Positions 49,101 to 57,730 of a stretch of DNA of 64,000 nucleotides are shown in pieces. A program made the translations under genes and the position numbers. The stretch spans positions 55,807,741 to 55,871,740 of the forward strand of contig CM037791.1 in the NCBI GenBank assembly GCA_021229015.1, written 5' to 3'. Every line of letters begins with the position of its first letter. Position 1 is the stretch's first letter. Under the pieces are notes generated by a model. The model saw only the letters and a program-made list of their open reading frames with translations. It ran no database searches and had not been told where the DNA came from. Source of the DNA: Solen grandis (lineage: Eukaryota > Mollusca > Bivalvia > Adapedonta > Solenidae).

Positions 49101-52100
49101 GAGAACTTTGAGAACTCTATTCTCACATGTGGCATGTGTTCAAACACAAATGAACAAATATCCTCTATATCTCAATAAAACTTTTGAGTACATGTAAATG
49201 TATAACATTAAATGACTAGAAAGTTCTTTACTACAGTTGTTCATTGTTGCATATTCACAATGTCGATACAGTGGATTTTGACCATAGGGTCATGAGTTGA
49301 ACAAACTTGGTAGAGGTCCACTAGGCCATGTTACTAAACTAATATCTAAACTCTAAGCCTTGTGGTTTCTGACAAAGAGTTTTTTCTAGTTTTTCCTATT
49401 TGTAGTGTCAAGGGTCAAGTAACCTATGGGGCAGCGCCACTTTGACCCCCAAGCCTATTAAATGATTATGTTTGGAAGAAGTTCACAAGGCCATGTTACC
49501 TAACTCCAGGCTTTGTGGTTTCTGAAATGAAGATTTTTCTATTTTGTTCCTATGTAAAACCAAATGACCTCTGGGTCATGCCAATTTTGACCCAAGGGCC
49601 ATATTTAAACAAAATTGATACAGGTCCACTAGGCCATGTTACACACCATAGATCTTAACTCAATACTAATTATGGTTTCTGACAACAAGATTTTTCATGT
49701 TTTTCCCATGCAAGTCTATATCAAACTGAGTGATCCCAGGGCCATGATTATAACAGACTTGGTAGAGTTCCACTAGATGATGCTACACATCTTAGCTCTA
49801 GGCCATGCAGTTTTGTGAGGAGAAGACTTTAAAGATGTCAATAAAAATATATTTTTAACTCCTGTGACCCAGATATCAAATGGAATGGAATCATTTGAAC
49901 AGTTTGGTAGAGTTTAATGTGAGGCACATCATAGACAAATTTCATCAAATTTGGCCAAGAAATATAAGAGAAGATGTTGTTTGAATTCAAAGTTCATGTC
50001 GGACGTGCAAATGAATGACGGATTGACAAAATATAGTCACAATTACTCATCTTGAGTTGTTAGCATGGTGAGCTAAAATCATGTTACATATGGTATAGAA
50101 CTAGTTCAGTACTTACTGAGATAAGAACCTGAATGATTAATATAATAGAATCTGACATTTTCTTTTTTTTAAATTAACAGCAAAGAAAAATATGTTGAAA
50201 AAGGGCATACGTAATTATGCAAAAATCAAGCTTCTTTGTTACAGCATGGGCATTTATATCCTTCCTCACAAACAAAAGAACAAGAAGAACCCACTTACCC
50301 ATGGCAAGGGACAAGAAAGGCATGGTGAACAAGGCGGATGTGAAGAGAAACGGGAACCGTTCGATGTAGCTGAGATGCTTTAAAATGCTGATGGAGTCCA
50401 GACAGTCCATGGCATAAAACCTGTGTAGAAGATCCTTCTCCAGCTGAATGAAAACATTAACACATCAATACAAAGACTGGACTGCTTTTAGAGTTTTGTT
50501 TTGTTTTGTTTTTTCACCTGTTCAGTTTACCTATATGTTAAGGCAATCCATCCATCATTAAATTAATATCATGATCTGTCAAAAGAATCAAAAGAATTCA
50601 GTGCAGCTGCAAGCATCCACTGACTTGGAGTTATAGGCTATTTTGCTTAGGCTTACATTTACAATAAAATTCCCATGATTACTTGATGGACAATGATTAC
50701 AATTGAATGATCAATGGATTACCTTAAGAATAACTGTTCTCCATTTATCAGGTACATACCCACAAACAATATACGGAAACGATCTCTTTTGTTAGTCATA
50801 TAATATCCAAATCTATATACATGTGTATTCTCCGTATACACAGAGACACACACATAAATGACATACAGACAGACAGATTAACATCACAAACTAACATCAA
50901 ACACACTCTAGACACATAAATATCAACAAGGGTGGACACTATTTTGGGGGTCGACTCGCTTCAACTCTTTTTTTTTTTTAAATCTTTTGAATAAATCAAT
51001 ACAACCTACTTACGGAATCAACAGAATATATGCATTCCTTTACTGAAATATACAAAACATTGAGAAACTTATCTCCCTATGTCTGAATATTCATTTGCTA
51101 TATTTGTTAATCTGCCAAAAGGACAACAACATGGACCAGAAGTGAAAGTAAATTTTGGGATGGTATGGATTTTTAATAAAGGGAGATAATCAATGTTCTA
51201 TATTTAGAGTATTAATTTTAAGGAAACTAACAAATGCTGATGGGGCCTCATTTTTCAAGGGATTAATTTCATTTAGTAAATATGGTAGAGAAAATTTAGG
51301 CAACCATTTGTACCGCATAAAATTAAATTCTGGCCATTAGTTTCAGAGAAGAGGATTTTTGAAATTTTCTATAAAGAGTATATAAGGTAAATAACAAACC
51401 TTGTGGGGGCCTCATTTTTTAAGAGATCAACTTCATTTTAGCAGTTATGTTAGATGACTATGAAGTGACCCCATTTGTGTAAAAGGAAATTAAATTCTTC
51501 AATTGGTTTCTGAAAAGAGGATTTTTAGTTTATTTTTTGTTGTTTTTTTTAAAGTAAAATTGTGTTGGTTGTCTTGGCAACCAGAGTTCTGTATGAATCT
51601 GGTGAGCTAAAAACAGTATTTCACATGAAACTAGAACTGCCATTGTAATGGTGCAAATACCCCCCCTCATGTCGCTTTGTCACAGGAATGAAGTTTACAG
51701 TTCTTGTTTCAAGTTTCATCATGATGCCTTTTATACTTTTTGAGTTACAACCTGGACAAAAATTAAGTATGAAAATTTATAAAGGGCAATAATTCCAAAA
51801 TTACATGACAAAGAGTTATGGTTCATGGTCACTGCATGCCCCCTCAGTGAGATCTATCTACATATGAAGTTTCATCTTGATATCTTTTATACTTTTTGAG
51901 TTACGGCCCGGACAAAAATTAAGTATGAAAATTTACCAAGGACAATAACTCCTAAATTATGCGACAGAGAGTTATGGTTCTTGGTCACTGCACGCCCTCT
52001 CAATGAGATCTATCCACATATGAAGTTCCATCTTGATGCCTTTTATATTTTTTGAGTTACAGCCCGGACAAAAATTAAGGATGAAAGTTTACAACCAACA

Positions 52101-54742
52101 ATAATAATCCAAAATTACGCAACAGAGAGGTATGGTTCTTGGTCACTGCACGCTCCCTCAATGAGAATTATCTACATATGAAGTTTCATCTTGATGCCTT
52201 TTATACTTTTTGAGTTACAGCCTGGACAAATATTAAGTATGAAAATTTACAAAGGGCAATAACTCCAAAATTATGTAATAGAGAGTTATGGTTCTTGGTC
52301 ACTGCACGCCCCCTCAATGAGATCCATCCACATATGAAGTTTCATCTTGATATCTTTTATACTCTTTGAGTTACGGCCTGGACAAAAATTAAGTATGGAA
52401 TTTTACAAAGGGCAATAACTCCAAAATTACACGACAGATAGTTATAGTTCTTGGTTACTGCACTCCCCCTCAATGAGATCATCCACATATGAAGTTTCAT
52501 CTTGATGCCTTTTATACTTTTTGAGTTACAGCCCGGACAAAAATTAAGTATGAAAATTTACAAAGGGCAATAACTCCAAAATTACGCACAGAGAGTTATG
52601 GTTCTTGGTCACTGCTTGCCCCCTCAATGAGATCTATCCACATATGAAGTTTCATCTTGATATCTTATATACTTTGTGAGTTACGGCCCGGACAAAAATT
52701 AAGTATGAAAATTTACAAAGGGCAATAACTCTAAAATTTCGCGCCAGAGAGTTATGGTTCTTGGTCACTGCACTCCCCCTCAATGAGATCTATCCACATA
52801 TGAAGTTTCATCTTGATGCCTTTCATACTTTTTGAGTTACAGCACTGACAAAGAAACCGACAGACGGCCAGAGAGACAAGCTGAATCCAGTATACCCCCC
52901 TTACAACTTTGTTGTGCGGGGGGTATAATTAAATCAAGACTTATTAAGCTTGATGATCTGGTGCCTTGAAACACCTTGATGAAGTTCAATTAAACCTCAT
53001 AACTGATAGCTGAGATATAAGCATGATACATGTATGTAGTATCGTATGTTGCATACAAAACCTTGACCAGGAATTATTCAAATTCATAAAGGAGAGTAAT
53101 TGAGAAAAAAAGCACAACTAGAGATATGGGTCTTTGTCAGTAAACTATAATTATGACCCTGAAGATGTGTGGAGTTTCAAGTGCATACCTTTAATAGTTG
53201 AAACTGAAAACAAAAGCTTGACCAAGTGTTACACCAAGGCCAATGCCAAGTGAGTAGGATAGCTCCCCTAATTCTTCAAATAGTAGAGCTAAAAAAAGAC
53301 ATGTCTGTCTCAGAATTATATTTTACAACCACTAATGCTAAGCTGTTGACCTCCCTACCTTGAGAAAGAAAGTTTTCTGGGCCTTGGGTTCAAAATTCAG
53401 GAAGCTGATGGCCTCAACAAGCACCCTTAATTGATCATCAGTGAAGCCCTTGTCATCTTTCACATATGTCTGACACGCAAGTTCTAGCATCTTTGGGCTA
53501 TAATATCTACACTTTTGGCAGTATTTTAATGCCAACTTCATAAAATCAACTGTAACTTCACCTTTTGCATCATACAAGACAAACAGATCAGTGAGCAGTT
53601 TAAGCAGCGCTTTGTCCACATCATTGTACCTTATGAGATCTGTGAGTAACAATGTTATATCTGATACTGGAACTTCATATCTGTTGTGCTCAAGCCAAAA
53701 CAACTTGAACTTTTGAACATCGTCAATAACATCTTGAAAATTTGTGGGGCATATTCTTGATATGGTATATATATCGTAGATACTCATTTCGAGCAAATGT
53801 TCATTAATGGCTGGTTTAATCATTTCCCAAAACAACGGAAACATGTCCAGGGTAATTAGGTCAATGTCTGAGGAAAACTTCATGCAAATTTCCATTGGGT
53901 ACGCCTCACACATGTAACGCCACACTGATATTAAAGTTTCACTTTTTTTCAGTTTTGAGCTTGTTGTATAGCACCTGAATAATTTTCTGCTCAAGTCATG
54001 GAGTGCTGGAAATTTGTAATGACCTTCACCCAAACGCTGCAAAAACTCAGAAGTAAGTGACATGTAGCATGTTTTGTTGAAATCTGGATAATGGGATCCC
54101 CAAAATATCAGCTCTAGAAGGTTACTATCTTGTAATGATGCAACCTCTGTAATAACAGCGGAATACAACTCTTCTTGTACTCCCTTAGACAGGAGAAATT
54201 TTTCTTGAAACAGATTCATTCCAGCTTCCCTGATAACACACATTCTTTCCAAGGTTTTTCCGACTGAATTTTCTGGTATATAGCTATTAAATGACTCTAA
54301 ATGACAGATCAGTAGCTGCAGAGTGCTAGAGTAGGGTTCCTTTTTAAAATCAGTGTTGCGGCTGTTTATGTGATATGCTGATTTATCAGAGTTTAAGTAT
54401 AATCTGTCACCAAAAGAAAGAGACGGCAAATTCTCCATGATCAGCTTTGGGATGTGTTCCTCATGGCAAGTATCAGTTCTTGTTGTTGCAGTTGTTTGAC
54501 TTTTATCTCTTCTCTTGAATAACATTATGCTCTGTTCATATTCACTGATTTTCAGTTTAGATTTAAATCTGTCTGATAAAGATTGTATGTTTCTTCTCTG
54601 ACATATAAACTGAAAACCTACTCCTTTTCTGCAAGGCATAAACATTTTCATCGTTTTTTGTTTTGTTTTTTTTAAACTGAGGAATACATATAGCTCAAGT
54701 GTACCTCCCTGCACAACTTCCAACAAATGAATGATTCCAAAC
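34039..54742 (-). CDS. FAST kinase domain-containing protein (FASTKD family), seven coding exons
   Basis: The FASTKD family comprises mitochondrial RNA-binding proteins that control processing and stability of mitochondrial transcripts. Splicing exons 54651-53359, 50443-50299, 47399-47238, 43955-43848, 41381-41330, 37576-37453 and 34125-34039 gives an intact 656-residue frame with GT-AG introns throughout, close to the family's usual 600-770 residues. The N-terminus (MKMFMPCRKG.., Arg/Lys-rich with almost no acidic residues for the first 25 positions) resembles a mitochondrial presequence. The FAST region spans the end of exon 1 and exons 2-3 ('LLHRFYAMDCLDS', 'HLSYIERFPF', 'MVRFRQRFFQIDYNP'). 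A C-terminal RAP domain lies in exons 6-7 ('CAVLLMNKECYAV', 'HLLGPEKFNINQLKEKGLHV'). The exon containing the start begins at 54742 after 'tcatttcag', so at least one 5' UTR exon lies further upstream. Which FASTKD paralogue this is cannot be decided by eye. Confidence 0.85.
34190..34735. mobile_element. Non-autonomous repeat element in FASTKD intron 6
   Basis: It starts with 'acaagaaaatgtgtctctga' (hairpin gtgtctctgagacac) and 'tatataaatgccccg', and ends with a decayed 'gatggacagatgaacggaca' tract and 'ttatatgcccc'. The interior resembles the 'aagttaccttaatagaaaaa' repeats of 30.6 and 33.3 kb. Confidence 0.65.
34956..36536 (+). mobile_element. Helentron-like non-autonomous element 1 (FASTKD intron 6)
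   Basis: 5' end 'acaagagggccatgatggcc' (hairpin gggccatgatggccc) followed by 'tcactcacctga'. 3' end hairpin 'tgagcaccttgtactca' followed by 'ggtgagctaa'. The 'tcacctga'/'tcaggtga' segments are inverted subterminal repeats. The interior is a tandem of about 175-bp units ('tctgacaagaagattttt', 'gggccatgat.tgaacaaac'). No protein is coded. A 3' hairpin plus CTAA end resembles rolling-circle elements; that class is inferred. Confidence 0.75.
36537..37452. other. Intronic stretch without recognised repeats
   Basis: AT-rich intron 6 sequence of the FASTKD gene, with poly-T runs (36720, 37220). Nothing else was recognised. Confidence 0.5.
37453..37583 (-). CDS. FASTKD coding exon 6 (RAP domain)
   Basis: Two tandem acceptors exist: 'ataggccag' (exon from 37583) and 'ttttcag' (exon from 37576). 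The second fits the phase of exon 5 choice 1. The donor is 'ataaca|gtaagt'. It encodes 'STDCAVLLMNKECYAVNKPD' and 'HLLGPEKFNINQLKEKGLHV', a clear RAP-domain core (cf. the family pattern '..HLLG....kxxhLxxlGyhV'). Confidence 0.88.
37640..37845 (-). mobile_element. SINE-like fragment (second family)
   Basis: 'catatagcgacatccagcta' near the left and 'ccctctcgaccatggaggcc' at the right resemble the tail and head of another tRNA-derived SINE in reverse orientation. The B-box is not clear. Confidence 0.45.
37935..38168. mobile_element. 234-bp piggyBac-like MITE, copy 1
   Basis: The ends 'ccctttccctcata' and '..gggaaaggg' are inverted, flanked by TTAT on both sides. An interior near-perfect palindrome covers about 38068-38130 ('cgaacagcataaaacc' / 'ggttttatgctgttcg' around 'gcctgcgagttactcgcagg'). 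It has exactly the same length as the copy at 62297-62530 and is very similar throughout. Confidence 0.9.
38351..38454. mobile_element. Small (~104-bp) TIR MITE, copy 2
   Basis: 'tgcgtcacctgctgaagc' at the left is inverted as 'gcttacagcaggtgccaca' at the right. Same family as 17495-17596 and 41595-41697. Confidence 0.85.
38578..38662 (-). mobile_element. tRNA-like SINE head
   Basis: On the minus strand it has A-box 'tggtccagtga' and B-box 'gggttcaaacccc' at tRNA-like spacing. There is no proper acceptor stem, so it is read as a tRNA-derived SINE remnant and not a functional tRNA. Confidence 0.6.
38900..40345. other. Intronic stretch with degenerate repeats
   Basis: 38930-39390 repeats 'agccataaatatgcaaaaat' / 'gccataaatatatgaaaata' three times at about 150-bp spacing and ends with 'cttcaaatagtcaagctaaa', a decayed terminus of the 29.9-kb element family. 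From 39390 to 40345 nothing is recognised. Confidence 0.5.
40346..40975 (+). mobile_element. Non-autonomous element with four 152-bp units
   Basis: Start 'acaagtaactggtgttgtat' (hairpin gttgtatgcaac), then 'agtcccctactgg'. Units beginning 'ccattttttgccatatt' start at 40425, 40577, 40729 and 40881, exactly 152 bp apart. Each contains 'ccatagcaaccacaatttta' or a close variant. The right end is cut by the GC-rich palindromic element. 48428-48737 is a complete relative with one unit. Confidence 0.88.
40976..41203. mobile_element. GC-rich palindromic element (~225 bp)
   Basis: The outer ends 'cccagtcacat' and 'atgtgactctatggg' are inverted. Inside, 'caccgagctct' (41041-41051) and 'agagctcggtg' (41065-41075) form a perfect 11-bp stem, and 'cggccgatgtccgg' faces 'ccggccggtg'. 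It is much more GC-rich than its surroundings. The open frame crossing it is incidental. Confidence 0.7.
41330..41381 (-). CDS. FASTKD coding exon 5 (acceptor ambiguous)
   Basis: The donor 'aaaaag|gtaggt' is clear. Acceptor choice 1, 'ttctatttcag' (exon from 41381), keeps the frame and reads 'YLRFSVCHGRIYSTERK'. Choice 2, 'gagattttcag' (exon from 41366), opens a frame 'FAMDVYIQQKEK' that looks more like the 'iDfev' strand before RAP domains, but it needs exon 4 to end in phase 0, which it does not. I list choice 1 because it keeps the whole gene in frame. Choice 2 would imply a missed exon or a base error. Confidence 0.6.
41595..41697. mobile_element. Small (~103-bp) TIR MITE, copy 3
   Basis: 'tgtgtcaccttttgaagc' is inverted as 'gcttaaagcaggtgacaca'. 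The interior has 'gatggacagatggacagacg'. Confidence 0.85.
41700..42212. other. Intronic stretch without recognised repeats
   Basis: Intron 4 sequence of the FASTKD gene; AT-rich; nothing recognised. Confidence 0.5.
42213..42835 (-). pseudogene. Dead Tc1/mariner-type transposase fragment
   Basis: On the minus strand, read in several frames, are 'DARVRVYRRGE' (about 42790-42760), 'GGGSVIVLGGIMGNRKTDLD' (about 42695-42635), 'AVRYINQVFRTIAVPFL' and 'AHPHTARL' (about 42540-42515; the family has a catalytic Asp-Asn-ARPHTA here). The last part is 'VSPGLNPINHILDFL' and 'NNLQELAKALQMEWNNI', matching the 'PDLNPIEH' region. There are frameshifts and substitutions at catalytic positions. It was probably inserted into intron 4 of the FASTKD gene. 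I could not define its terminal inverted repeats. Confidence 0.88.
43100..43345 (-). mobile_element. Degenerate SINE
   Basis: 'gcattataccacacagagtc', 'acattatcctggtacctggc' and 'tttagtatgtggcagtcttg' follow the order of the SINE body in reverse orientation. The tRNA head is barely recognisable. Confidence 0.7.
43848..43955 (-). CDS. FASTKD coding exon 4
   Basis: Acceptor 'atctatttcag', donor 'acat|gtaagt'. 108 nt, phase 1 in and out. It encodes 'DPILQKLYDVFQKYIGKETW' and 'CYVVSHKIRPSLGSST', the segment between the FAST region and the RAP domain. Confidence 0.85.
44180..44765 (+). repeat. ~155-bp tandem units, ~3 copies
   Basis: 'aaggggcataac' starts units at 44219, 44371 and 44531. Shared parts include 'atgccccttgtcttacaact' and 'tgatacctttcatagtttt'. 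It ends in 'gatgagctaaaaa'. Confidence 0.85.
44849..46915 (+). mobile_element. Helentron-like non-autonomous element 2 (FASTKD intron 3)
   Basis: 5' end 'acaagagggccatgatggcc' then 'gctcacctgag'. 3' end hairpin 'tgagcacttcgtgctca' and 'ggtgagctaa'. The interior is six copies of a unit of about 315-330 bp marked by 'gttcttcatggatcaacttt' (about 45178, 45440 (short unit), 45770, 46084, 46400, 46720), 'gccccgcccctggcggccat' and 'gccatggcaaccagag'. Open frames in it are translated repeat units. Confidence 0.85.
47238..47399 (-). CDS. FASTKD coding exon 3
   Basis: Acceptor 'tttgttacag', donor 'agtg|gtaaga'. 162 nt, phase 1 in and out, so it joins exon 2 in frame. It encodes 'KKKEEYEQAVEDMYVIAKAV', then 'EFLPGMVRFRQRFFQIDYNP' and 'FHKETDVYRQEQS'. 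Confidence 0.9.
47690..48085 (+). repeat. Dispersed repeat, copy 2 (paralogue of 11955-12310)
   Basis: 47800-48085 matches 11955-12310. 47700-47790 is a single diverged unit of the 156-bp array family ('tgagttatgctccag'). Confidence 0.7.
48235..48427 (+). repeat. Single diverged 156-bp-family unit
   Basis: 'caaagggcaataacttcaaa' and 'cttgagttatgctctggaca' match the array at 51690-52860. Confidence 0.7.
48428..48737 (+). mobile_element. Non-autonomous element with one 152-bp-type unit, complete
   Basis: Start 'acaagtaactggtgttgcaa' (hairpin gttgcaagcaac), 'gagtcccctactgg'. One internal unit ('ttaccatagcaaccagaatt', 'ccaagtttcataa'), a 'gatggacagacggatggacg' tract, and the end 'ctggtaggggactaac'. 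'agtcccctac' and 'gtaggggact' are inverted ends. Confidence 0.85.
48740..49261. other. Intronic stretch without recognised repeats
   Basis: FASTKD intron 2; no exon or repeat recognised. Confidence 0.5.
49262..50076 (+). mobile_element. 5'-truncated Helentron-like element 3
   Basis: The interior units resemble element 1 (34956-36536): 'gtggtttctgacaa', 'gggtcatga.ttgaacaaac' and 'aggccatgttac'. The 3' end is degraded to 'catcttgagttgttagcatg' then 'gtgagctaa'. The hairpin is weak and the 5' start is missing. Confidence 0.7.
50299..50443 (-). CDS. FASTKD coding exon 2
   Basis: Acceptor 'gttttcattcag', donor 'atgg|gtaagt'. 145 nt, entering in phase 0 and leaving in phase 1. It encodes 'LEKDLLHRFYAMDCLDS', 'ISILKHLSYIERFPF' and 'LFTSALFTMPFLSLAM', the typical FAST_1/FAST_2 pattern of Leu-rich helix, 'xxERFP' and 'lFxxxFL'. 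Confidence 0.9.
50450..51139. other. Intronic stretch without recognised repeats
   Basis: FASTKD intron 1. 50540-50720 loosely resembles 26450-26600 ('cagtgcagctgcaagcatcc' versus 'cagtgcagatgtaagcatcc'), a further dispersed repeat pair. Confidence 0.55.
51140..51610 (+). mobile_element. Truncated Helentron-like fragment
   Basis: Units with 'gggcctcattttt', 'aattaaattctggccattag' and 'ggcaaccagagttctgtatg' end in 'ctggtgagctaa'. Related to element 2, lacking the hairpin. Confidence 0.6.
51640..52930 (+). repeat. 156-bp tandem array, ~8 copies
   Basis: 'catatgaagttt(c)cat' recurs at 51861, 52016, 52174, 52331, 52485, 52641 and 52796 (spacing 154-158 bp). Each unit has 'tttttgagttacagcc.gga', 'aaagggcaataactccaaa' and 'gttcttggtcactgca'. 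It ends 'gacagacggccagagagaca', then 'acccccc..' / 'ggggggt' inverted ends. Confidence 0.93.
52931..53290 (+). mobile_element. Fragment of the 29.9-kb element family (3' end)
   Basis: 'aaccttgaccagg' units and the terminus 'ttcttcaaatagtagagcta' match the right end at 31842-31867. Confidence 0.65.
53359..54651 (-). CDS. FASTKD coding exon 1 (start codon, 431 residues)
   Basis: I place the start at the ATG 54651-54649 (MKMFMPC..). The frame is open upstream to the acceptor at 54743-54744, but no other ATG lies between. The exon ends '..TFFLK|gtaggg' at 53359 in phase 0. It encodes the presequence-like N-terminus and the helical N-terminal repeats ('GYF'-less, Leu-rich), ending with 'DDQLRVLVEAISFLNFEP'. 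The open frame past 53359 is intron read-through. Confidence 0.88.
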
Positions 54743-55617
54743 CTGAAATGACAAAAAAAAGGTAAAATTTATATATTTCAGAACAAATATCTAATAACAA
54801 GTTCAATTTCTTGAATGATGTAAAATCTCTATCTGATCTTTTAACACAAATCGTATATATATATATATTCTCTTAAAATTGGAGATAAAAAAAAAAATTC
54901 ATATATTTTATATTTCCATCTCATTTATTTTTCTATTTCTTTTTATCATCTTTTAGATATTATGCCCTGAGAGAATGTGTCTCTGGCAGTCTGAGTATAA
55001 TACATATATATATCAGAATATAAAAACAAGAAAAATATCTAAAAATACATTGGAGCCACTCCAGTACTTAATTTGGCTCCAATTTTTCTCATTAATTTCG
55101 ACGAATATATTGGTGCAAACTTTTTTACAGCCAAGGTGAGCCATGCTTATACTGTTGAACCCTGGTTATAACTCTGCCTCTTATTCAAATACTTGGCATA
55201 AATGAATTCAAAGTAATGAATTTAGTGATCTGTATATATACAAACATGAATTACTGTCGCGATTTGAAAAATACATACAGTGAAAAAAGCGTTATTAGTT
55301 GACTACCAAAAATTTTAAAGGGACTGGAGACTGCCACTTTGAACTTGTGAAGGTTTTTAATTACTTGTCAAATTTATTCTTAAATGTGAAAATCAATGAT
55401 TTGTGAGGCACAACAGAATATGCAGTATACATTTTTGTGCTATGCAAGACCTCCTTTGATAGACTGATTGATTTATTATATACGTATAGGTGAGAATTAT
55501 CGGTTTACCATTAATTGGAAGCTAATCCTTACTGGTATAACATTGTTAATCAAATGATTTCATTTAAAATGTGAATTTCTTTTTGATACAATAAATGCTT
55601 GCTTGCATATGTTGTCA

Positions 55618-55743
55618 TAATCTCTACTGAGATCTGCTCTGGTTATTTTTTTCGTATTGGCCTCCACTGGGCGGAAGTCAATGCCTCCAGCGAAGGCCAA
55701 TACAAAAAAATAACTGAAGCAGCTGATCTCAGTAGAGATTAAT
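55618..55743. mobile_element. Hairpin MITE, copy 1
   Basis: The arms 'taatctctactgagatctgc', 'tggttatttttttcgtattg' and 'gcctcc' are mirrored by 'aggccaatac', 'aaaaaaataac' and 'gatctcagtagagatta'. The loop is only about 15-25 nt. Its degraded twin is at about 768-895. Confidence 0.92.
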
Positions 55744-56029
55744 GTTGTCGATATATGCTTAAATAGTAAAAACGGGTTAGAATATTAATTATCAGATGTT
55801 GCAAACAACAATTATCTGCTCAAAATTTACTGGTTGGTGATCTTGACCAATTTATACAAAGAAAGATGCATAATTTTGTAGATATGTCTATATGTATAAT
55901 ATTCATTTTTTCTTCCTTAATCTGAGAAACTGATTTAATTCATTCTCTTTTTTCTTTCTTTCTTTCTTTCTTTCACTAAACCCATTATACATTTAGTAAT
56001 CAAAGAAGTAGAGAAGCAACCACTGGATA

Positions 56030-56240
56030 CCAAAGAAATATAGGAGGAACCACTGGTTACAAAAGACATATAGTGGTTACTTATGAACACCTATGTACAC
56101 AGTGCATTTTTTGGGCCATATATGTAATTTTCATATATGGCCCAAGAAGTGCACTCTAAAGACATATAGGAGTAACCACTGGTTACCAAAATCATATAGT
56201 GGTTACTTATGGACACCTTTGTGCAGGAGTACACTTTTTA
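56030..56240. repeat. Cluster of nested hairpins and 'agtggttac' repeats
   Basis: 'agtgcattttttgggccata' and 'tatggcccaagaagtgcact' (56101-56155) form a long hairpin. 'acatatagtggttacttatg' occurs twice in direct orientation (56067, 56195 region) beside 'aaccactggttac'. Confidence 0.75.
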
Positions 56241-57251
56241 AGACATATCTAGTAATTTGGGGTTATTTCATTAAAGACATGCATTCAAGTTTTGGACAGC
56301 CACCCTGTCCAGACACAGGTAGTGGACCAACTGTTTCCAAGAAAACAAAACTAAAAAAAAACTTGAACGAAATATATTAAATAATTAACATCTGACGGCT
56401 GCTGAGGACAAGCGTTACAGACCGATAAAGACTCAACATGGTTATTTCATGAGCCGCGAAAACGCATAACTTTAACATCAACACAAACGAATGGTACGGT
56501 AATCTCTCTTTTTAAATACTAATAACATAAAATTAATATTAATTTACAGGTCAAAGAGCTGAAATACCTATAACATTCAGAATTCCGAAAATTATCACAA
56601 GTTGTCTTTGACATGACGCTCTCGTGTTGGAGGCGGCTTTAGGGATACATCATTGTTTCTTTTTCATTTTCTTTTTAGTCATCATTATTCTTTTTGGAAA
56701 GGATTATCATCGAGATTGCCAATTGCTAGAGAAAATATTGTTTAATATATCTATATTTATTTATAGTTTACATGAAATACATAAATATATATTTTTAGTT
56801 AAACCGTTCCATTCATAATTTGATGATATTGCAGCGAGGTATATCCAAAGTTATCGCCCCTTTACTAAATTTCTCCATTTGCAGTTGTGCGATGAGAGGG
56901 TGAGTACATTCTGAATTTTGTACGCTGTAGCTTCCGAAACGGGGGGAAATAAAGACGGCATTTGCTGTGTACATCATCATAATCTGCCCAATATTTTAAT
57001 CATTTTCTGTCAGGATTTTTTTTTTAGTTTTACTGTATAATAAGTTTAGGTTCTATAAGGACCTAACTAGAAACCTTACAAGCAGGCGACTTAGACTTAA
57101 GATTAATCCTAATGTAAGAGTTGGTAAAAACGTTAGCTTCATCTCTACAGACATCACACTTAATGAAATTAATGCGTCCAAAAAAGGACAATAGGAACAG
57201 AAAATAACTTGTACAACATCAAATAAATAAAGTCTTTGCAATGATACCAGT

Positions 57252-57362
57252 AATCTCTACTGAGATCCACTCTGGTTATTTTTTTTCGAATTGGCTTCCA
57301 CTGGATCCAGCGGAGGCCAATTCGAAAAAAAATAACCGGAATGGATCTCAGGAGAGATTAAT
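57252..57362. mobile_element. Hairpin MITE, copy 2
   Basis: 'taatctctactgagatccac' and 'ggttattttttttcgaattg' are mirrored by 'caattcgaaaaaaaataacc' and 'gatctcaggagagatta'. Same family as 55618-55743. Confidence 0.92.
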
Positions 57363-57504
57363 GATGCCAGAAGACTTGATATAAAGGCACTGGTCAGCTT
57401 GATTTTCAAAATCCGATGAACCAAGATGATTACTTCTTCCTCAGAACTTGCATATTCCCGCTGCAATATGTTCTTTATCTATTCAGATCAAAAGTGCTAA
57501 ATGT

Positions 57505-57575
57505 TGTCCATTGCACCGTTGTCCAGTGGTAACATGACCGATAGCTAATTGAAGGTTTTGGTTTCGAGCCCCACT
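57505..57575 (+). mobile_element. tRNA-like SINE-head remnant
   Basis: 'ttgtccagtgg' (A-box-like) and 'ggtttcgagcccc' (B-box-like) at tRNA spacing resemble 38578-38662 in opposite orientation. There is no intact cloverleaf. Confidence 0.5.
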
Positions 57576-57730
57576 GTGGACAAGGAATGTCTGTGATAAT
57601 TATTAAAAAGTCAATGTATATTAAACTTTTTATCAAAATTGAAAAAATTGATGTAAGCCTTACTTACAGACACACATGTAAGTACGCACACACAGTTGCT
57701 ACATAAATATGTGGTACATTTGTTTTTCAG

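Larger units (their letters stand above)
54743..57730. other. Upstream region between divergent FASTKD and zinc-finger genes
   Basis: The exon carrying the FASTKD start (minus) and the first recognised zinc-finger exon (plus) face away from each other across about 3 kb. This region, or beyond, should contain 5' UTR exons and promoters, but no TATA box, CpG cluster or first exon is convincing. It holds a (TA)n (54855), two hairpin MITEs, a hairpin cluster, a (CTTT)n run (about 55950-55973) and a tRNA-like fragment. Confidence 0.5.

Noticed and set aside
53338..53358. Continuation of the FASTKD frame to 53338 and upstream TTG-initiated start at 54726
   Set aside because: 53358-53357 is a GT donor ('caag|gtaggg') and the next exon joins in frame. 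TTG starts are not expected here, and the first ATG after the acceptor at 54743 is at 54651.
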